Assembly: GCF_026914185.1 (NCBI RefSeq)
Contig: NC_070559.1
Location: 4,190,001 to 4,254,000 of the forward strand
Origin: Puccinia triticina
Taxonomy: Eukaryota > Basidiomycota > Pucciniomycetes > Pucciniales > Pucciniaceae
DNA length: 64,000 nt
Reading direction: 5' to 3'
Part shown: one piece after another, positions 1-10,513 of the stretch
Position numbering within the stretch: the stretch's first letter is position 1
Layout: the number at the start of each line of letters is the position of its first letter
Made by a program: the position numbers and the translations under genes
The notes under the pieces: model-generated
The model's database searches: none
The model's input: only the letters and a program-made list of their open reading frames with translations
What the model was told of the DNA's origin: nothing

Positions 1-28
1 GGCATTCAAGAAATCTAATGCCCATTTT

Positions 29-1447
29 GTGGTGAACAGAAATTTTGACTCCATTGATCTGGTGACGGAAAGCGGCTGTGTCCTCTTACACAGTGAATTC
101 AACCCTCTGAACAACACTTGGCCCCTACCGCTTCCCATTCAAGCTGTTGTTTCCCCTTCCTCAACTCCAATTGCTCCACCAGCTTGTAATGACGTGTTTC
201 AGCCAGTTCTTGCAAATACAATCTTCAAATCTCCCAACCTTGTTGAGCACAGTCATTTCACATGGAATCCTGAAAAACTGACTAAAGATGAGAAAACATT
301 GCTTTTCTGGCACAGACTTTTTGGACATGCAAGTTTGAGAAAGATCAGAAGACTAGTGAAACTCCAACTGGGCTATGGCCTCCCGACCACAATGCCAAAA
401 GGATCCATCAAATGTCCTGTTTGTTCCATCTGCAAGGCAACACAGACTTCTGCTATGGGAACCACGAAATGGTGTGTTGAGAAACTTTCCGTGGTGTGTG
501 TTGATCTCATGGGTCCCTTCAAAACACCTACTATGACTGGGGGACAATACGCACTCACAATGCGTGACGTGTTCACCTCATACAGTGAAGTCTGCATTCT
601 CAAAGCTAAGAGTGGGGCTGCCAAAATGCTTATGCAGACTGTATCTTGGTGGGAAACCCAGGTTAGATCTAAGGTGAAGATACTACGCTCAGACAATGGC
701 AGCAAATTTGATTCCAAAGTCCTTGGTAAGTACCTCACCAACAAGAGCATTGTAGCAGAGAGCTCCTTACCTTATCCCCACTTCCAGAATGGCGCGGCCA
801 AAAGGTACAATTGGGCTGTTTTGGACATGGGCCGGAGCATCTTGTACAACAGCGAGTTACAAGGAATTTTGGGGATACACCTTCCAATGGGCTGCTGGAC
901 CCTCAACCGGATTCCAAACCGCATCACTGGAGATAAGACACCATACAAGTTTTTCTTTGGCGATAAACCTCAGCTGGATCGTAGACGTGTGTTTGGTTCT
1001 CAGGCTTATATTCTGGTTGCTCCGGAAAAACAAAAGAAACTTGACAACAGGGCAGTCAAAGGTCTAGTTGTTGGTCACCTTCCAGAGTCAAAGGGTTGGA
1101 TGTTTTGGTTGCCAAAGAACAAGAAGCTAGTATCATCAGCGTGGGCCAATTTTGGGAGGAACACGCTCCCACCGGCAGACAAGAACGACCTCAATGCAGC
1201 AGTAAACAAACCTGCGGAATCATCACCTCCTCAAGAATCAATTCCGAACGCAAAGCAATTGATTCTCAATGACTTCAGCCAAGAAAAACTGGTTGACCTG
1301 CAGGAAGAACTAGTTGGCCAATGCCAACAGGATTGCACTGATGTCAGCCTTAGAGTCAACTCAGCTGACCTAAAGTCTGCCTTTTTCTACTTTTTACATA
1401 TGAATTACTTCATATCTTTTTCATCTTATGAAATAACCTTGTTTTGA
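29..1447 (+). pseudogene. Ty1/Copia integrase region, inactive
   Basis: Middle part of a Copia polyprotein, running in from before the window. A GAG-pre-integrase/zinc-binding segment is seen around residues 90-137 (FWHRLFGHAS, later CPVCSIC). The integrase core follows with the first catalytic Asp in VCVDLMGPF and the second in LRSDNGSKF. The third catalytic position is damaged: the usual Glu of the QNG-x-A-E motif reads Lys here (FQNGAAKRYN). Coding similarity ends near 1380 and the frame then runs into unrelated AT-rich sequence and stops. The reverse transcriptase resumes near 2310, so the element is interrupted by about 0.9 kb. The assignment to Copia comes from the order integrase, RT, RNase H. 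It is a dead copy. Confidence 0.88.
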
Positions 1448-2305
1448 CTTCATATTCTGTTTCCTCATGCAATTTTAACCCTAGTTACAACTTACCAATT
1501 CTTGGTAACTACATTCCTTCCCTGAGTTATTGAGTTGTGGTGCGCATGCGCAGTTGTGACGTGTCAGCGCTACCAGGCGCGCCAAACCACATGTACATAT
1601 GTAAATTACATAAGAAAACTGTGAAAATTTTCGTAGTCTGGATCTCCCTTTCCTGAGGCGGATACACAGACTTCAGCACACCAGAACCACGCCCCAGATA
1701 ACCCCAGGATCACCACCAAAGAGTTTACAACACTCCCAGTATACCTACCGTCACAGGTACCTAGGATATTGACAGTAAGTAACCTCTTTCACTGAACCTT
1801 GTTTATCTCAGAGGTACAAGTCTGTGTCTTGCTTGATCTGCTCTTTTCTGCTGGCCTTTGCCTCTTCTTGATCACAGGGCTGTCCCTCCATATCTGCTGG
1901 CCTTTGCCTCTTCTTGATCACAGGGCTGTCCCTTCATATCTGCATTATTTTTCTGTGGTTTTTTCAAGAAAAAAACCACATAGGTTTCCCTTTAAAGAAC
2001 CTTGACTATCCAGAAGGAAGCTAAAAAATTGTGGCTGGATTAAACTTATCTAATCCAGGATCCCTCCACGTTTCTTTGGTGAGAGGAGGCTGTAGCACTC
2101 TCTAGCACAGCTTGGCAGCACTCTTCTGAAGATTTAGCATTGCCAGTGGAAGTGCATTCCCACCATAATAACCTTGACTTCTGCTTATCTTGATCCTGCT
2201 CAGTTTCTCTCTTTTTTTCTCTCTCTCTTTATATTTGTATTTTCTTTATCCAAAGAAATCCAAATATTACCCCCCTTTTTCTTGTGTCCTGCTGTCACTA
2301 TAGAG
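1381..2305. mobile_element. insertion splitting the Copia pol gene
   Basis: About 0.9 kb of non-coding sequence between the integrase and RT segments of the same Copia element. It holds a 46-bp tandem duplication (1847-1938) and a pyrimidine-rich stretch near 2205-2280. It could be a solo LTR of another element, because the 1620-1790 part looks like an LTR transcribed region, but I could not fix TG...CA ends or a target duplication. Boundaries are approximate. Confidence 0.45.
1847..1938. repeat. 46-bp tandem duplication
   Basis: Two head-to-tail copies of a 46-bp unit starting TCTGCTGGCC, at 1847 and 1893. They differ at one position (CCCTCC against CCCTTC). The unit lies inside the sequence that interrupts the Copia element. 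Confidence 0.9.
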
Positions 2306-2309
2306 ACTC

Positions 2310-3845
2310 AGGCTCACAGCTGATGACTTGGAGGCGGTGCCGTCCACTTTCAAGGCAGCCATGCGATCCCCTGAAGCAGAACATTGGAAAGCTTCTGTGA
2401 ACACCGAGCTTGACAATCTGAAGCAAAAGCAAGTATGGACTGTGCGGAAACTGCCGACTAATTGTAGGAGGTTAGGAGCGAAGTGGGTTTTTGCAAAGAA
2501 GAAGAACCCTGATGGATTGGTGAAATACAAAGCAAGATATGTTGCAAAAGGGTTTAACCAGAAAGAAGGGACCAAATTTGCACACACTTTTGCTCCAACG
2601 GCCACTTTCACATCTATGCGGATCCTATTGTTGATTGCGGCTAAGAATGACTGGCCAATTTACAATTTCAATTTTTTGGCTGCATACCTGAATGCACCTA
2701 TTGATGAAGAAGTCTGGGTGCAAGCCCCAGAAAGTTTAGATGTGAACTTTGATGAAGCTTGTCTCCTACAGCAGGTGCTCTACGGCACAAAGCAAGCGGC
2801 ACGTTGTTGGTGGAAACACCTCAGTAGTATGCTGGCAGATCTTGGCTACACCTCAAGCTACTACGACTCTAGCGTCTATACCCTTAGTCTTAGAGAATAC
2901 CGGTCCTTTATTTGGGTGCATGTGGAAAATGGAATTGTCACTGGGTCCTCAGATGCGGCCCTGAAATTATTAGAAACACAGTTGAAGGGGAGCCTGGAAA
3001 TTAAATGGAAAAAGGGGCTAACAAGCATGGTGGGTATGAAGATTACCAGGAACAAGGACAGTTTTGAACTCACACAACCTCTTCTCATCGAGAAGATCCT
3101 CAAGGAGCACTGGGAATGGATGGTGTGACTTGTCATCCAACACCTTTACCTGAAGGCTACACCGCCAATACGGAACCCAATGCACCAGGTATCAACAGAT
3201 CAGATTTCTTATCAACAATTGGGGGCCTGAGTTATGTTGCGGTAGGAACACAAACGGACATTGCATACAGCGTGAATTATCTAGCGCCCTTCTCCAGCAA
3301 ACCGTCAAATCTACACTGGAAAGGCCTACAACACTTGCTCGGATACCTGGAGGAAACCAAGATCACTCCGCTTAGAATACATCCATGCAAGTCAACCAAC
3401 ACACCTGTCGAATGTTTCTTTGACACAAATTGGGGGGGACCTAACTCAAGGTCCACTTATGGAGTTATGGTCCGGCCATATGGAGCACCCGTGATGTGGG
3501 TTTCACGGAGGTTAGTCACAGTAGCCAGCTCAACCTGTCAAGCTGAGTACATGGCACTCAGTCATGCAACACGGCATTCACTTTGGATAAGGAATCTATT
3601 GTATGATATAAATGGCACGAATTTCCCGGTGACAATATTCTGTGATAATCAATCAGCAGTAAATATTGGTTCTGAAGACACATCAAACAAGCGGACTCAT
3701 CACATTGAACGGGAATTTTACATCACCAATCAAGCAATGTAAGAGAAGAAAACCAACATCAGGTGGATCCCGGGGATGGACCAGATTGCGGATGTTCTCA
3801 CCAAGGCTCTAGGGAAAACGGCTCATTCAAAATGCAGTACAATTA
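2310..3845 (+). pseudogene. Ty1/Copia reverse transcriptase and RNase H, inactive
   Basis: RVT_2-type reverse transcriptase from about 2310 (AEHWKASVNTELDNLKQ, GAKWVFAKKKNPDG, YKARYVAKGFNQKEG). The YVDD-like active site expected near 2920 reads VHVENGIVTG, so both catalytic aspartates are lost. A frameshift near 3115 moves the RNase H part (DTNWGG at about 3425, STCQAEYMAL, FCDNQSAVNI) into another frame. A TAA at 3740-3742 then interrupts the C-terminus, which continues with typical Copia residues (IRWIPGMDQIADVLTKALG) to about 3864. This is the second half of the element whose integrase lies at 29-1447. It can no longer encode an active polyprotein. Confidence 0.9.
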
Positions 3846-3941
3846 TTCAGGGTTTTCTTCAATAATGTATGTTATACTATTGGTTCTATATATATATATA
3901 TATTTTCTTGCTCTATATCTCATATTCACAGGTTTCTTGTT

Positions 3942-3975
3942 GAGGGGGGGGGGATGTTGTGACACTGTCTTAGAT
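3942..3975 (+). repeat. polypurine tract and start of Copia 3' LTR
   Basis: A G-rich polypurine tract (GAGGGGGGGGGGA) sits directly after the Copia pol remnant. It is followed at 3955 by TGTTGTGACA, the form expected for the start of a 3' LTR. I could not place the 3' end of the LTR. The next 600 bases carry no recognisable coding sequence. Confidence 0.65.
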
Positions 3976-4330
3976 CTTGACTGCAACACCTGTCACAGGC
4001 TTTGTACATAGATTATATAGTTCTCTCGTATCACTTCTGAATATTATTCATTAGTTTCTCCGAGCTCACTCTCCAACATTTACACTTAGACCCTTGAGAT
4101 GCCTGGCTATCTCCTGCCACCTTTGTGTGCATTTTTCTTCTTCCCAAACCCAAGATATGAGGCGTGTAGTAAAAAAACTTCATGCTGGCAAAAACAGTCA
4201 AGGTATAACTGTTTTTCAAATGAGCTCCCTTGGAACCTTGAGTGAACAGGCCCAAATGCATTTTCTCACGTAGTTGGTTGGCAAGGCTGGACATCAGTCC
4301 TGGATACTGTCTGGTTTTAAACTCGCGCAT

Positions 4331-5195
4331 TGATGGTTTAGGTTATGCATGTGGTGATGCATAAATTCGGGGTGCATGCAATGCTCAGGCTTTGTCAATT
4401 GACTCGGACTTTGGACTTGGTTTCTTCTGGCCAACCATCACTTTTCGCCGATAAACTTCTCTCCCCTTTTTCTTTCTTTCTTCTCAAATCAAATCTCTAC
4501 AATCAACAAACTCAAAGGTTATTCTTCTTTGTAACCTAATCAACCAAATCAAACGTACAATCTCAACCATTGTTGATCTCTGACATCTAGGAGGAGCTAG
4601 ATTCAGCTTCTGGGAAGGTAGTCTATTTAGTGACCTCATCCATCCTTAACATCATATATTAAAATATTGAAATCGTTACATTGTTTTGCTAGGCTGTTTT
4701 GTCGTGATAATCCTTGTGTCTTACATCTTCGTCGTTGCTATTGTATCAAGATTTTTCTTTTTGCGTTGATTCATATCTTTGAGGTATTTTTTCATTATTG
4801 TTATCTATCCTTCTACAAAACCGGTTCTAACAACTTTTTTTCTTTATTCAAAAAGTGTATTACTTTTATTGAGTTCTTAAATTATAACTGTTTCAAAAAG
4901 TAATCTATCTACCATTTTTACAGATACCTGTCATTTTTTTCTCTTGAGGAAAGTATATGGATTTACACTAAAATGATGTTTTACAGACCTCAGGCTTGGC
5001 TTTTGCAACCCACCAACTTCAATGTGTTATTATGAGCAAGGAATGATGAAATTTGATAATCTTAGAGCATCAAAAATTAGCCAAGATGCAGGGCTTTCTT
5101 AATATCCAAAAATATTGGTGAAATCTTTGGTGGTAAGGGAGCTAATGCAACATTTGTTGAAAATGGTGTTTTTGGCCATTCCTCTCAGGCCTAAA
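4331..5195. other. AT-rich interval with no gene seen
   Basis: No ORF with recognisable domains and no repeat with clear ends. The first part may be the remaining Copia 3' LTR or its flank. Confidence 0.5.
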
Positions 5196-5205
5196 TTACC
5201 GATGC

Positions 5206-5256
5206 CGCATAAGTCCCTCCGGTGGAGGCGCACCCTCGGACTTAGCTAAGTTTGAC
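5206..5256. repeat. unpaired hairpin end of the CTAACTTAAC family
   Basis: The sequence GCATAAGTCCCTCC, a short GC-rich middle and GGACTTAGCTAAGTTTG form the hairpin-like terminus seen in the elements at 7989-8653, 32930-33477 and 36192-43292. No matching opposite end or 9-bp flanking repeat was found, so it is a relic. Confidence 0.6.
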
Positions 5257-5552
5257 GCCGGGCCCTCTCCGGTCGCGCCTGCTGGACCAAGAGGATGCCG
5301 ATCAACACAGCGGCTGCTCAACAAACGTCCTTGGCCGGGCCCGTTCAGCTCATGGTGTGTACCCTCCGTAATGTGAACTCAATAATAAGTCCGTCGAGAT
5401 TTTGGGCTGAACTCGTGAATTGTGGCAAGGGATGAAAGCCTTTTGAGTTTTCCAGCCATAAAAATCCTTGAAAATCTACGTAGAATCTAGGCTCCCCAGA
5501 GGGGGCAAAAGGCTGGCGGAAGTGCCTCCCGCCGGAGGGCTCGCCACGCTTT

Positions 5553-5581
5553 TACAGTTGCGCAAGGCATCCTACCGTACA
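5553..5581. repeat. 29-bp perfect inverted repeat, left copy
   Basis: The 29 bases beginning TACAGTTGCGCAAGG recur exactly, in reverse complement, at 8948-8976. The two copies bracket 3.4 kb that includes the elements at 5637-7535 and 7989-8653. What the pair belongs to is not known. Confidence 0.85.
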
Positions 5582-6546
5582 AGAAATACCCCCGGGGGAC
5601 CCCTGTCCGGAATTCCAGGGTCTGAGTTTTTAATTTGGGTCATACTTTACGCACTACCAAAAATTACCATGTGCACTCCAAGAATGTTGGAGTGGATAAC
5701 TTTGCACTCCAGAATAATAATAATCTGGAGTGCACAATCATCCACTCCAACAATCCAGGAGTGCAAGACCATGCACTCCTAGTTTTTTGGAGTGCACAAG
5801 AATGGCACTACCATCATATTTTTGAGAAATCCGATCTTGGAGTGCATTTTTGTGCACTCCAAAAAATATGGAGTGCACAGAGTTTCACTCCAAAAACTTT
5901 GGAGTGCACAAAAACACACTACCACGCCATTTGGAGTGCAGGGCAATACAAGAGTATTTTTGGTTGATTGCTATTGAAAAAAAAAAAAAACAATGTGTTC
6001 AAACTAAAGGCTGGGTTTACAGATCTAGGCCCTTCTGGATAGACAAAAGCCAGCCTTTGGCGTCTTCAGAAGTCAATTTTGATGCTGTGATGGGTGGGGG
6101 GATGGGTTTGACACCATTTTCCCCATTCACCTGGAGTAAAACCCAGTGATTACCACAAAGAAAGAGGAGGTACATTGGATCCCAGGCTGAGTCTTTGGGA
6201 CCAAATTCCCCATCTGGCCAGGTCTCTAGGCCGGTATCTGCAGAACTTCTGGATACGGACCTACTGGTGGCCCGGTTTGGCCTTCGGCCGGGGTTTAAGA
6301 CTTAAGAGCCGCCTACAGGCGACCACTTAGGGCATCGGCTGAAACAGTGCCCGATCCGGGATCTTGTATCCCGTAACGGGCTTGAGGGTGAAACTCGGCT
6401 GTGTTTCTGATTCCCTTTCCAGCTCTTTCGGCCAGACGTGATTGACCAATACAAACTGAGCCGCCGGAGGGGGATCTAGTGGTTCTACATACCAGAGGAA
6501 CCACTTCAGAAGGTGTTGAAAAAACTCAAGTAACTCAATTCAAACG

Positions 6547-6996
6547 TCAAATCTTACCACCGCTCAGATAATCAAAGCTGCTTGGATCAGTAATCAACAA
6601 AGGAGCTTCGCTGGGCCTTTTGGGATTGGATGGGACATCTTCATGGGATGGAACGACTTTGTCTTGAGAGCGGGTGGTACCAACGTTGGGAGAGAGTTCC
6701 TTGTTTGTGGGTGGTGAGTCTGAAGGAAGTCGAGATTGATTGGTTCCAGGGTTGGAGACGCAGGTTGATGGACCTCGCGGGGATTGAGTAGCAAGATCCA
6801 GATCCAATTGCACAGGGGCCAATCCCGTTGGTAGAAGTGCCTGAGGGGCGGTCTGAGGGTTTGTCGTGGTTGGTTCTGGTGTCTGAGGGGCCATTGCGGT
6901 CGGTTGTGATGCCTGAAAAAAAGCAAACATTTGTTGCATTTGATTCCATATCTCAGGAGGAACGTTCATGCCATTTGTCTGCTGATGATTCGACAT
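6547..6996 (-). CDS. Gln/Pro/Ser-rich first exon inside the GGAGTG element
   Basis: Open frame starting with ATG at 6996 (MSNHQQTNGMNVPPEIWNQM), 149 codons, rich in Gln, Pro, Thr and Ser. A GTAAGA donor at 6552-6557 would end the exon at 6558. I recognise no domain. Its ATG lies about 540 bp inside the right terminus, so it is likely the transposon-encoded first exon of a longer parent element whose other exons have been deleted here. Low-complexity N-termini of this kind precede transposases in some fungal elements; that is analogy only. Confidence 0.5.
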   Translation of the reverse strand: MSNHQQTNGMNVPPEIWNQMQQMFAFFQASQPTAMAPQTPEPTTTNPQTAPQALLPTGLAPVQLDLDLATQSPRGPSTCVSNPGTNQSRLPSDSPPTNKELSPNVGTTRSQDKVVPSHEDVPSNPKRPSEAPLLITDPSSFDYLSGGKI

Positions 6997-7336
6997 GGTG
7001 TGTTCCGGGGAGGATGGTTGTATGTTTGGACAATGTTGTGGATGGTGGGTTTGGAGATTTGCGTGGTTGATAAGTATGGAAGGACTTCAGTGTTAGCACG
7101 AGGCAGGTGGGGATGCAGATTGGAGTATGTGGGTGTGTACTCCAAAATGTATAGTAGTACACATTTCTGCACTCCATTTTCAGATGACCGGGGGTCCTCA
7201 GGAAGGAGTGCACGGATCAACACTCCAAAATATTTGGAGTGATATTTTGAGCACTCCAAGGGGAGACTGACCTTAGAGTGCTCAAAAGATCACTCCAAAT
7301 ATTTTGGAGTGTTAATCCGTGCACTCCAAAATCTTT

Positions 7337-7492
7337 GGAGTGCGCAGGGTGCACTACCTTTTGGAGTGCGCAGGGTGCACTACCTTTTGGAGTGCGCAGG
7401 GTGCACTACCTTTTGGAGTGCGCAGGGTGCACTACCTTTTGGAGTGCGCAGGGTGCACTACCTTTTGGAGTGCGCAGGTTGCACTACCTTTT
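7337..7492. repeat. six tandem 26-bp units
   Basis: Units start at 7337, 7363, 7389, 7415, 7441 and 7467. Each begins GGAGTGCGCAGGGTGCACTA; the last has one substitution. They abut the right terminal repeat of the 5637-7535 element and may be multiplied binding sites for its transposase. Confidence 0.95.
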
Positions 7493-7569
7493 GGAGTGCA
7501 CATGGTAATTTTTGGTAGTGCGTAAAGTATGACCCTTTAATTTTTCCCGGTATTTTTTGGCCAAGATCC

Positions 7570-7979
7570 GCAGCAATGACCAGTCATCAACAGGTTTTAT
7601 CCTCTTTGGTGGCCGGCTGACCGGTCATCAAGAGGTTTTATCCTCTTTGGTGGCCGGCTGACCGGCCATCAAGGAGGAGTTGTATCCTCCTTGATGGCTG
7701 GTCAGCCGGCCAACAAGGAGGATAAAACCTCTTGATGACCGGTCAGCTGGCCATTGAGAGGGGTTGTATCTCTGTCAATGACCAGTCACAGCCGGCCATT
7801 GAGAGGGGTTGTATCCCTGTCGATGACCGGTCACAGACGGCCATTGGGAGGGGTTGTATCCCTGTCGATGACCCCTCAGCTGGCCATCAAAGAGGATAAA
7901 CCCTCTTGATGACCGGTCAGCCGGTCATCAAGAGGTTGTATCCTTGCCTCTGCGATGACCGGCTGACCGGTCATCACTG
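7570..7979. repeat. palindromic CCGGTCAT array, locus 1
   Basis: An irregular array of TGACCGGTCAT and related CCGGTCATCAAGAGG or CCATTGAGAGG blocks in alternating orientation. The same motif fills the interior of the PIF-like element at 28560-30006 and a third cluster at 51900-52260. No TIR is seen here, so this may be an internal fragment of such an element. Confidence 0.85.
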
Positions 7980-7988
7980 GGATCAGAG

Positions 7989-8653
7989 CTAGCCTAACTA
8001 AGCCTCTTGAACGGAGGGGGGAACACCCGCGTCCTGAAGGGACTCTCTGTAGGAGAGGCTTATGACTAATGTTGTAATTTTGGCTTGAGGGTTTGGGTTG
8101 TTTGTGGCTGTCTAGCCATATTTCTTCTTTTTCCCCTCACACAACAAAAACCGTTCCAACCCGGGTGAAGCTATGAAGGGGTGGAACAGCCAAGCTTCTT
8201 GGCTTCCAGTTCCTGTCCTCAAAGTGAAAATCTGTTGCATGAGCTGGATTGGGCAAGACATCTAAAACAGAGCTTGGTTCCTGGGGATTGAATTGAATTC
8301 TGTACCGTTTTTCAATACATTCACATGATACAGCTCAGAATGACCTTCAAAACCAAAAGTTTGAAGGAGCATGGAAAGAGAAGGGTTGGGTTCTCAGGGA
8401 TGAGTGTAGCGTCAAAAGATGGGGAAGAACCAGAGGATTCTCATGGTCCAAAGGGCATGTGTGGGGCTGTTTGGGAACAAGGTCAAAATTGGAATGGCAC
8501 AAATCCCCCACCAAAAGGCCTCAAACCCTCAGGCCAAAATGTGGACATTAGTCCCAAGTCCCTCCTTCCGAGGTCGCGCTTTGCGCGAGGGCGCTTCGCG
8601 CCAGCCCAGGCTGTACCAGGGCCCTCCAATGTGGGGGACTTGTGTTAAGTTAG
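7989..8653. mobile_element. short non-autonomous member of the CTAACTTAAC family (9-bp TSD)
   Basis: A 665-bp element from CTAGCCTAACTAAGCCTC to GGGGACTTGTGTTAAGTTAG. It is flanked by an exact 9-bp direct repeat, GGATCAGAG (7980-7988 and 8654-8662). The right end is a foldback with complementary CAAGTCCCTCC and GGGGGACTTG arms, and it closely resembles the left end of the 7.1-kb element at 36192-43292. The interior has no recognisable gene. It is inferred to be mobilised in trans. Confidence 0.88.
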
Positions 8654-8947
8654 GGATCAGAGGTCCTCCAATGGTCTAATCTATGGTAATACAGGTGTAA
8701 CACATACATACATATGGCTTTAGCATATGTAAGCCCATAAATATGGCTTTACAGTATGTATTTGGGCCAGTGTCCGTAATGTGAGCCCCCCCCCCAAAAA
8801 AAAATTGGCTGGTCAGAAACCTTAGCCCTCGTAGAACTGGAATCTACAACCTCCAAAGAGCTCAAAAATGTCATTTACATGACCTAATGCTCATATGCGG
8901 AGTCATAGATCCGGCCCGTGTTTGAAATGTCTTGTTGCGGGCGAGGC

Positions 8948-8976
8948 TGTACGGTAGGATGCCTTGCGCAACTGTA
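8948..8976. repeat. 29-bp perfect inverted repeat, right copy
   Basis: Exact reverse complement of 5553-5581. It ends 14 bases before the target duplication of the 73-bp element at 8999-9071. Confidence 0.85.
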
Positions 8977-8998
8977 CACTCCGCAGCAGCAACGGGCG

Positions 8999-9071
8999 CT
9001 AACTTAACTGAGTCTCTCCCGAGGAGGCGAGTTGGAGGCGCCGAATCCACCTCCGGACTTAGATAAGTTAG
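8999..9071. mobile_element. 73-bp miniature member of the CTAACTTAAC family
   Basis: Starts CTAACTTAACTGAGTC and ends GACTTAGATAAGTTAG, with little more than the two ends between. Flanking 9-mers are CAACGGGCG (8990-8998) and CAACGGGGG (9072-9080), 8 of 9 identical. It is the smallest derivative of the family in the window. Confidence 0.75.
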
Positions 9072-9490
9072 CAACGGGGGGGGGGTCTCACGGAATCCCT
9101 GCCGCTGGTGAGAAATGTTTTGTTGATATTAAAATAGAAGATGTAGATGCGCAAAGCAAAGCAACCATCCATGGATGGGACCCAGATCCATTCAATTGTT
9201 GATCGATGTCAATAACCTTCCATTGTTGTGTTGGTTACGTGCACACCGAGCAAGTACTGATCCTCAGTGGATCTCGCTGCAGATGACTGAAGTGCAGGGG
9301 ACTTGAACAACTCCAAGAACGGAGAGACGGCTGGCCGTAAGATAAATAGGCCCTCGTTCACGCCCAGTCTTGCTCCATCATCCATCCACACATCCCATCT
9401 CAACAAATTCACCGACAGCACCTTCCACAGCTAAAAATAGTACAGTATCCCTAGCTCTCCCCAAAGTGTTCGACTCGTCCAAACCGCACA

Positions 9491-10513
9491 ATGGTCTCAT
9501 TCAGCCACTTGTTCACTCTGATCTGTGTTCTCGTCGCCGTGTCTCGTGCCGACGATGCAGCTAGCCTGAAGTCGGAGGGGGTAGAGGAAAAATGGTTCTT
9601 CGGAAACAGATACGGACTCTCGTCATGCTTTGGCACCGGCTTTGGCCTCTGGGGCGGCTATAATCCTTTGTACCGCAGCTGGGCCGGGATATACAACCTC
9701 AACTACTTATACGGATACCAAGGTTTCACCTACTCCCCCCTCCTATTTGTCAAGGCGACTGAGGGGGCTCAAAGCGTTAGCCGACGTGCCATCGCTCTTG
9801 ACGATGCCGAACAGCTCGGCCGCCGATCGGACACCGAGTCCGTTAATTGTGCTACCCACGGCAAAGCTCCGCAGACTTTCTCTGTCAAGCACTGTTTGGC
9901 GTATGTTTTTTTTTTTTTTCTTTTTTTCTTTTTTTTTTTTTTTTCTTTTTTTTTTTCCTTTCTTTTCATCACAACTTGTGCCTCACTCAATGCTCAGCTC
10001 TGAACATCCTCTTGCTTTCGAAATTTAGCGCTGCCCAAGAATTGGCTGAGAAGAAGGTTTCGACCGCCACTCACGGCAGCTGTCAGGTGTGCCCCGATTT
10101 CTTTTGGTTTTGGTGTTCTTCATTTCTGGACTCCAGAATATTAACCATTGTCTTTTGTAACCACCCAGTTATCCCTTGTCCACGGCACAGAAAAAGTTGC
10201 CCCAGGCTCGATGTAAGCTTATTCCCAAGGACTGTTATTCGAAAATACATAAATATATTTAACTTAGACTAATCTCGTTCTTTTTCCATAGCACGGTCAA
10301 GCAACTTGAAGCGGGTGTTCACAACATGTTACAGGCGTGCAGCAAATCAGCCGATGTAAGCCTCACAATTCAATCTGAATCGATATTTATTCCAAACGTA
10401 TGATTGATTTCTTCGTATTCTTATCTACTTACCAGGAAAAGGAAGCTCCCGCCAAGGGGGCCGCCAAAATCGACGACAAGCAAGCCTTTATGATCCTCTC
10501 TAGCCCGCAATGA
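9491..10513 (+). CDS. small secreted protein, five exons
   Basis: Splice model: exons 9491-9900, 10029-10086, 10169-10212, 10292-10355 and 10436-10513. All introns are GT-AG and the phase is continuous, giving 217 aa. The N-terminus is a clear signal peptide (MVSFSHLFTLICVLVAVSRA, cleavage probably before DDAAS). The mature protein has a Gly/Tyr/Trp/Phe-rich region (about residues 35-85), then a C-terminal half with spaced cysteines (NCATHG, VKHCLA, GSCQ, QACSK) and a predicted helix around TVKQLEAGVHNMLQAC. Intron 1 contains a poly-T run of over 50 bases. I do not recognise the family. In a plant-pathogenic rust such a protein would be listed as a secreted effector candidate, but nothing here proves that role. 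The exon 3 acceptor at 10169 was chosen because only it keeps the reading frame. Confidence 0.8.

Larger units (their letters stand above)
5637..7535. mobile_element. TIR element with subterminal GGAGTGCAC repeats (8-bp TSD)
   Basis: A 1,899-bp element. It begins GGGTCATACTTTACGCACTA and has a perfect 45-bp inverted repeat (5637-5681 against 7491-7535). It is flanked by an exact 8-bp direct repeat, TTTAATTT (5629-5636 and 7536-7543). Both ends are loaded with CACTCC/GGAGTG motifs in both orientations, and the right end carries six tandem 26-bp units (7337-7492). The interior holds one plausible minus-strand first exon and no recognisable transposase core, so the copy is probably non-autonomous. 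An 8-bp duplication is known from hAT and related elements, while long motif-rich TIRs recall Mutator-like elements. The superfamily is left open. Confidence 0.9.

Noticed and set aside
1381..2305. Intron within the Copia pol gene
   Set aside because: At about 0.9 kb with an internal duplication, and with a dead element around it, an insertion is more likely; no convincing donor/acceptor pair keeps the frame.
7337..7492. CRISPR-like regular repeats
   Set aside because: Head-to-tail 26-bp units without spacers in a eukaryotic context: a tandem repeat inside a transposon.
9901..10003. Phe-rich C-terminus of the 9491 ORF
   Set aside because: It is translation of the poly-T tract in intron 1; the GT donor at 9901 restores a normal protein.
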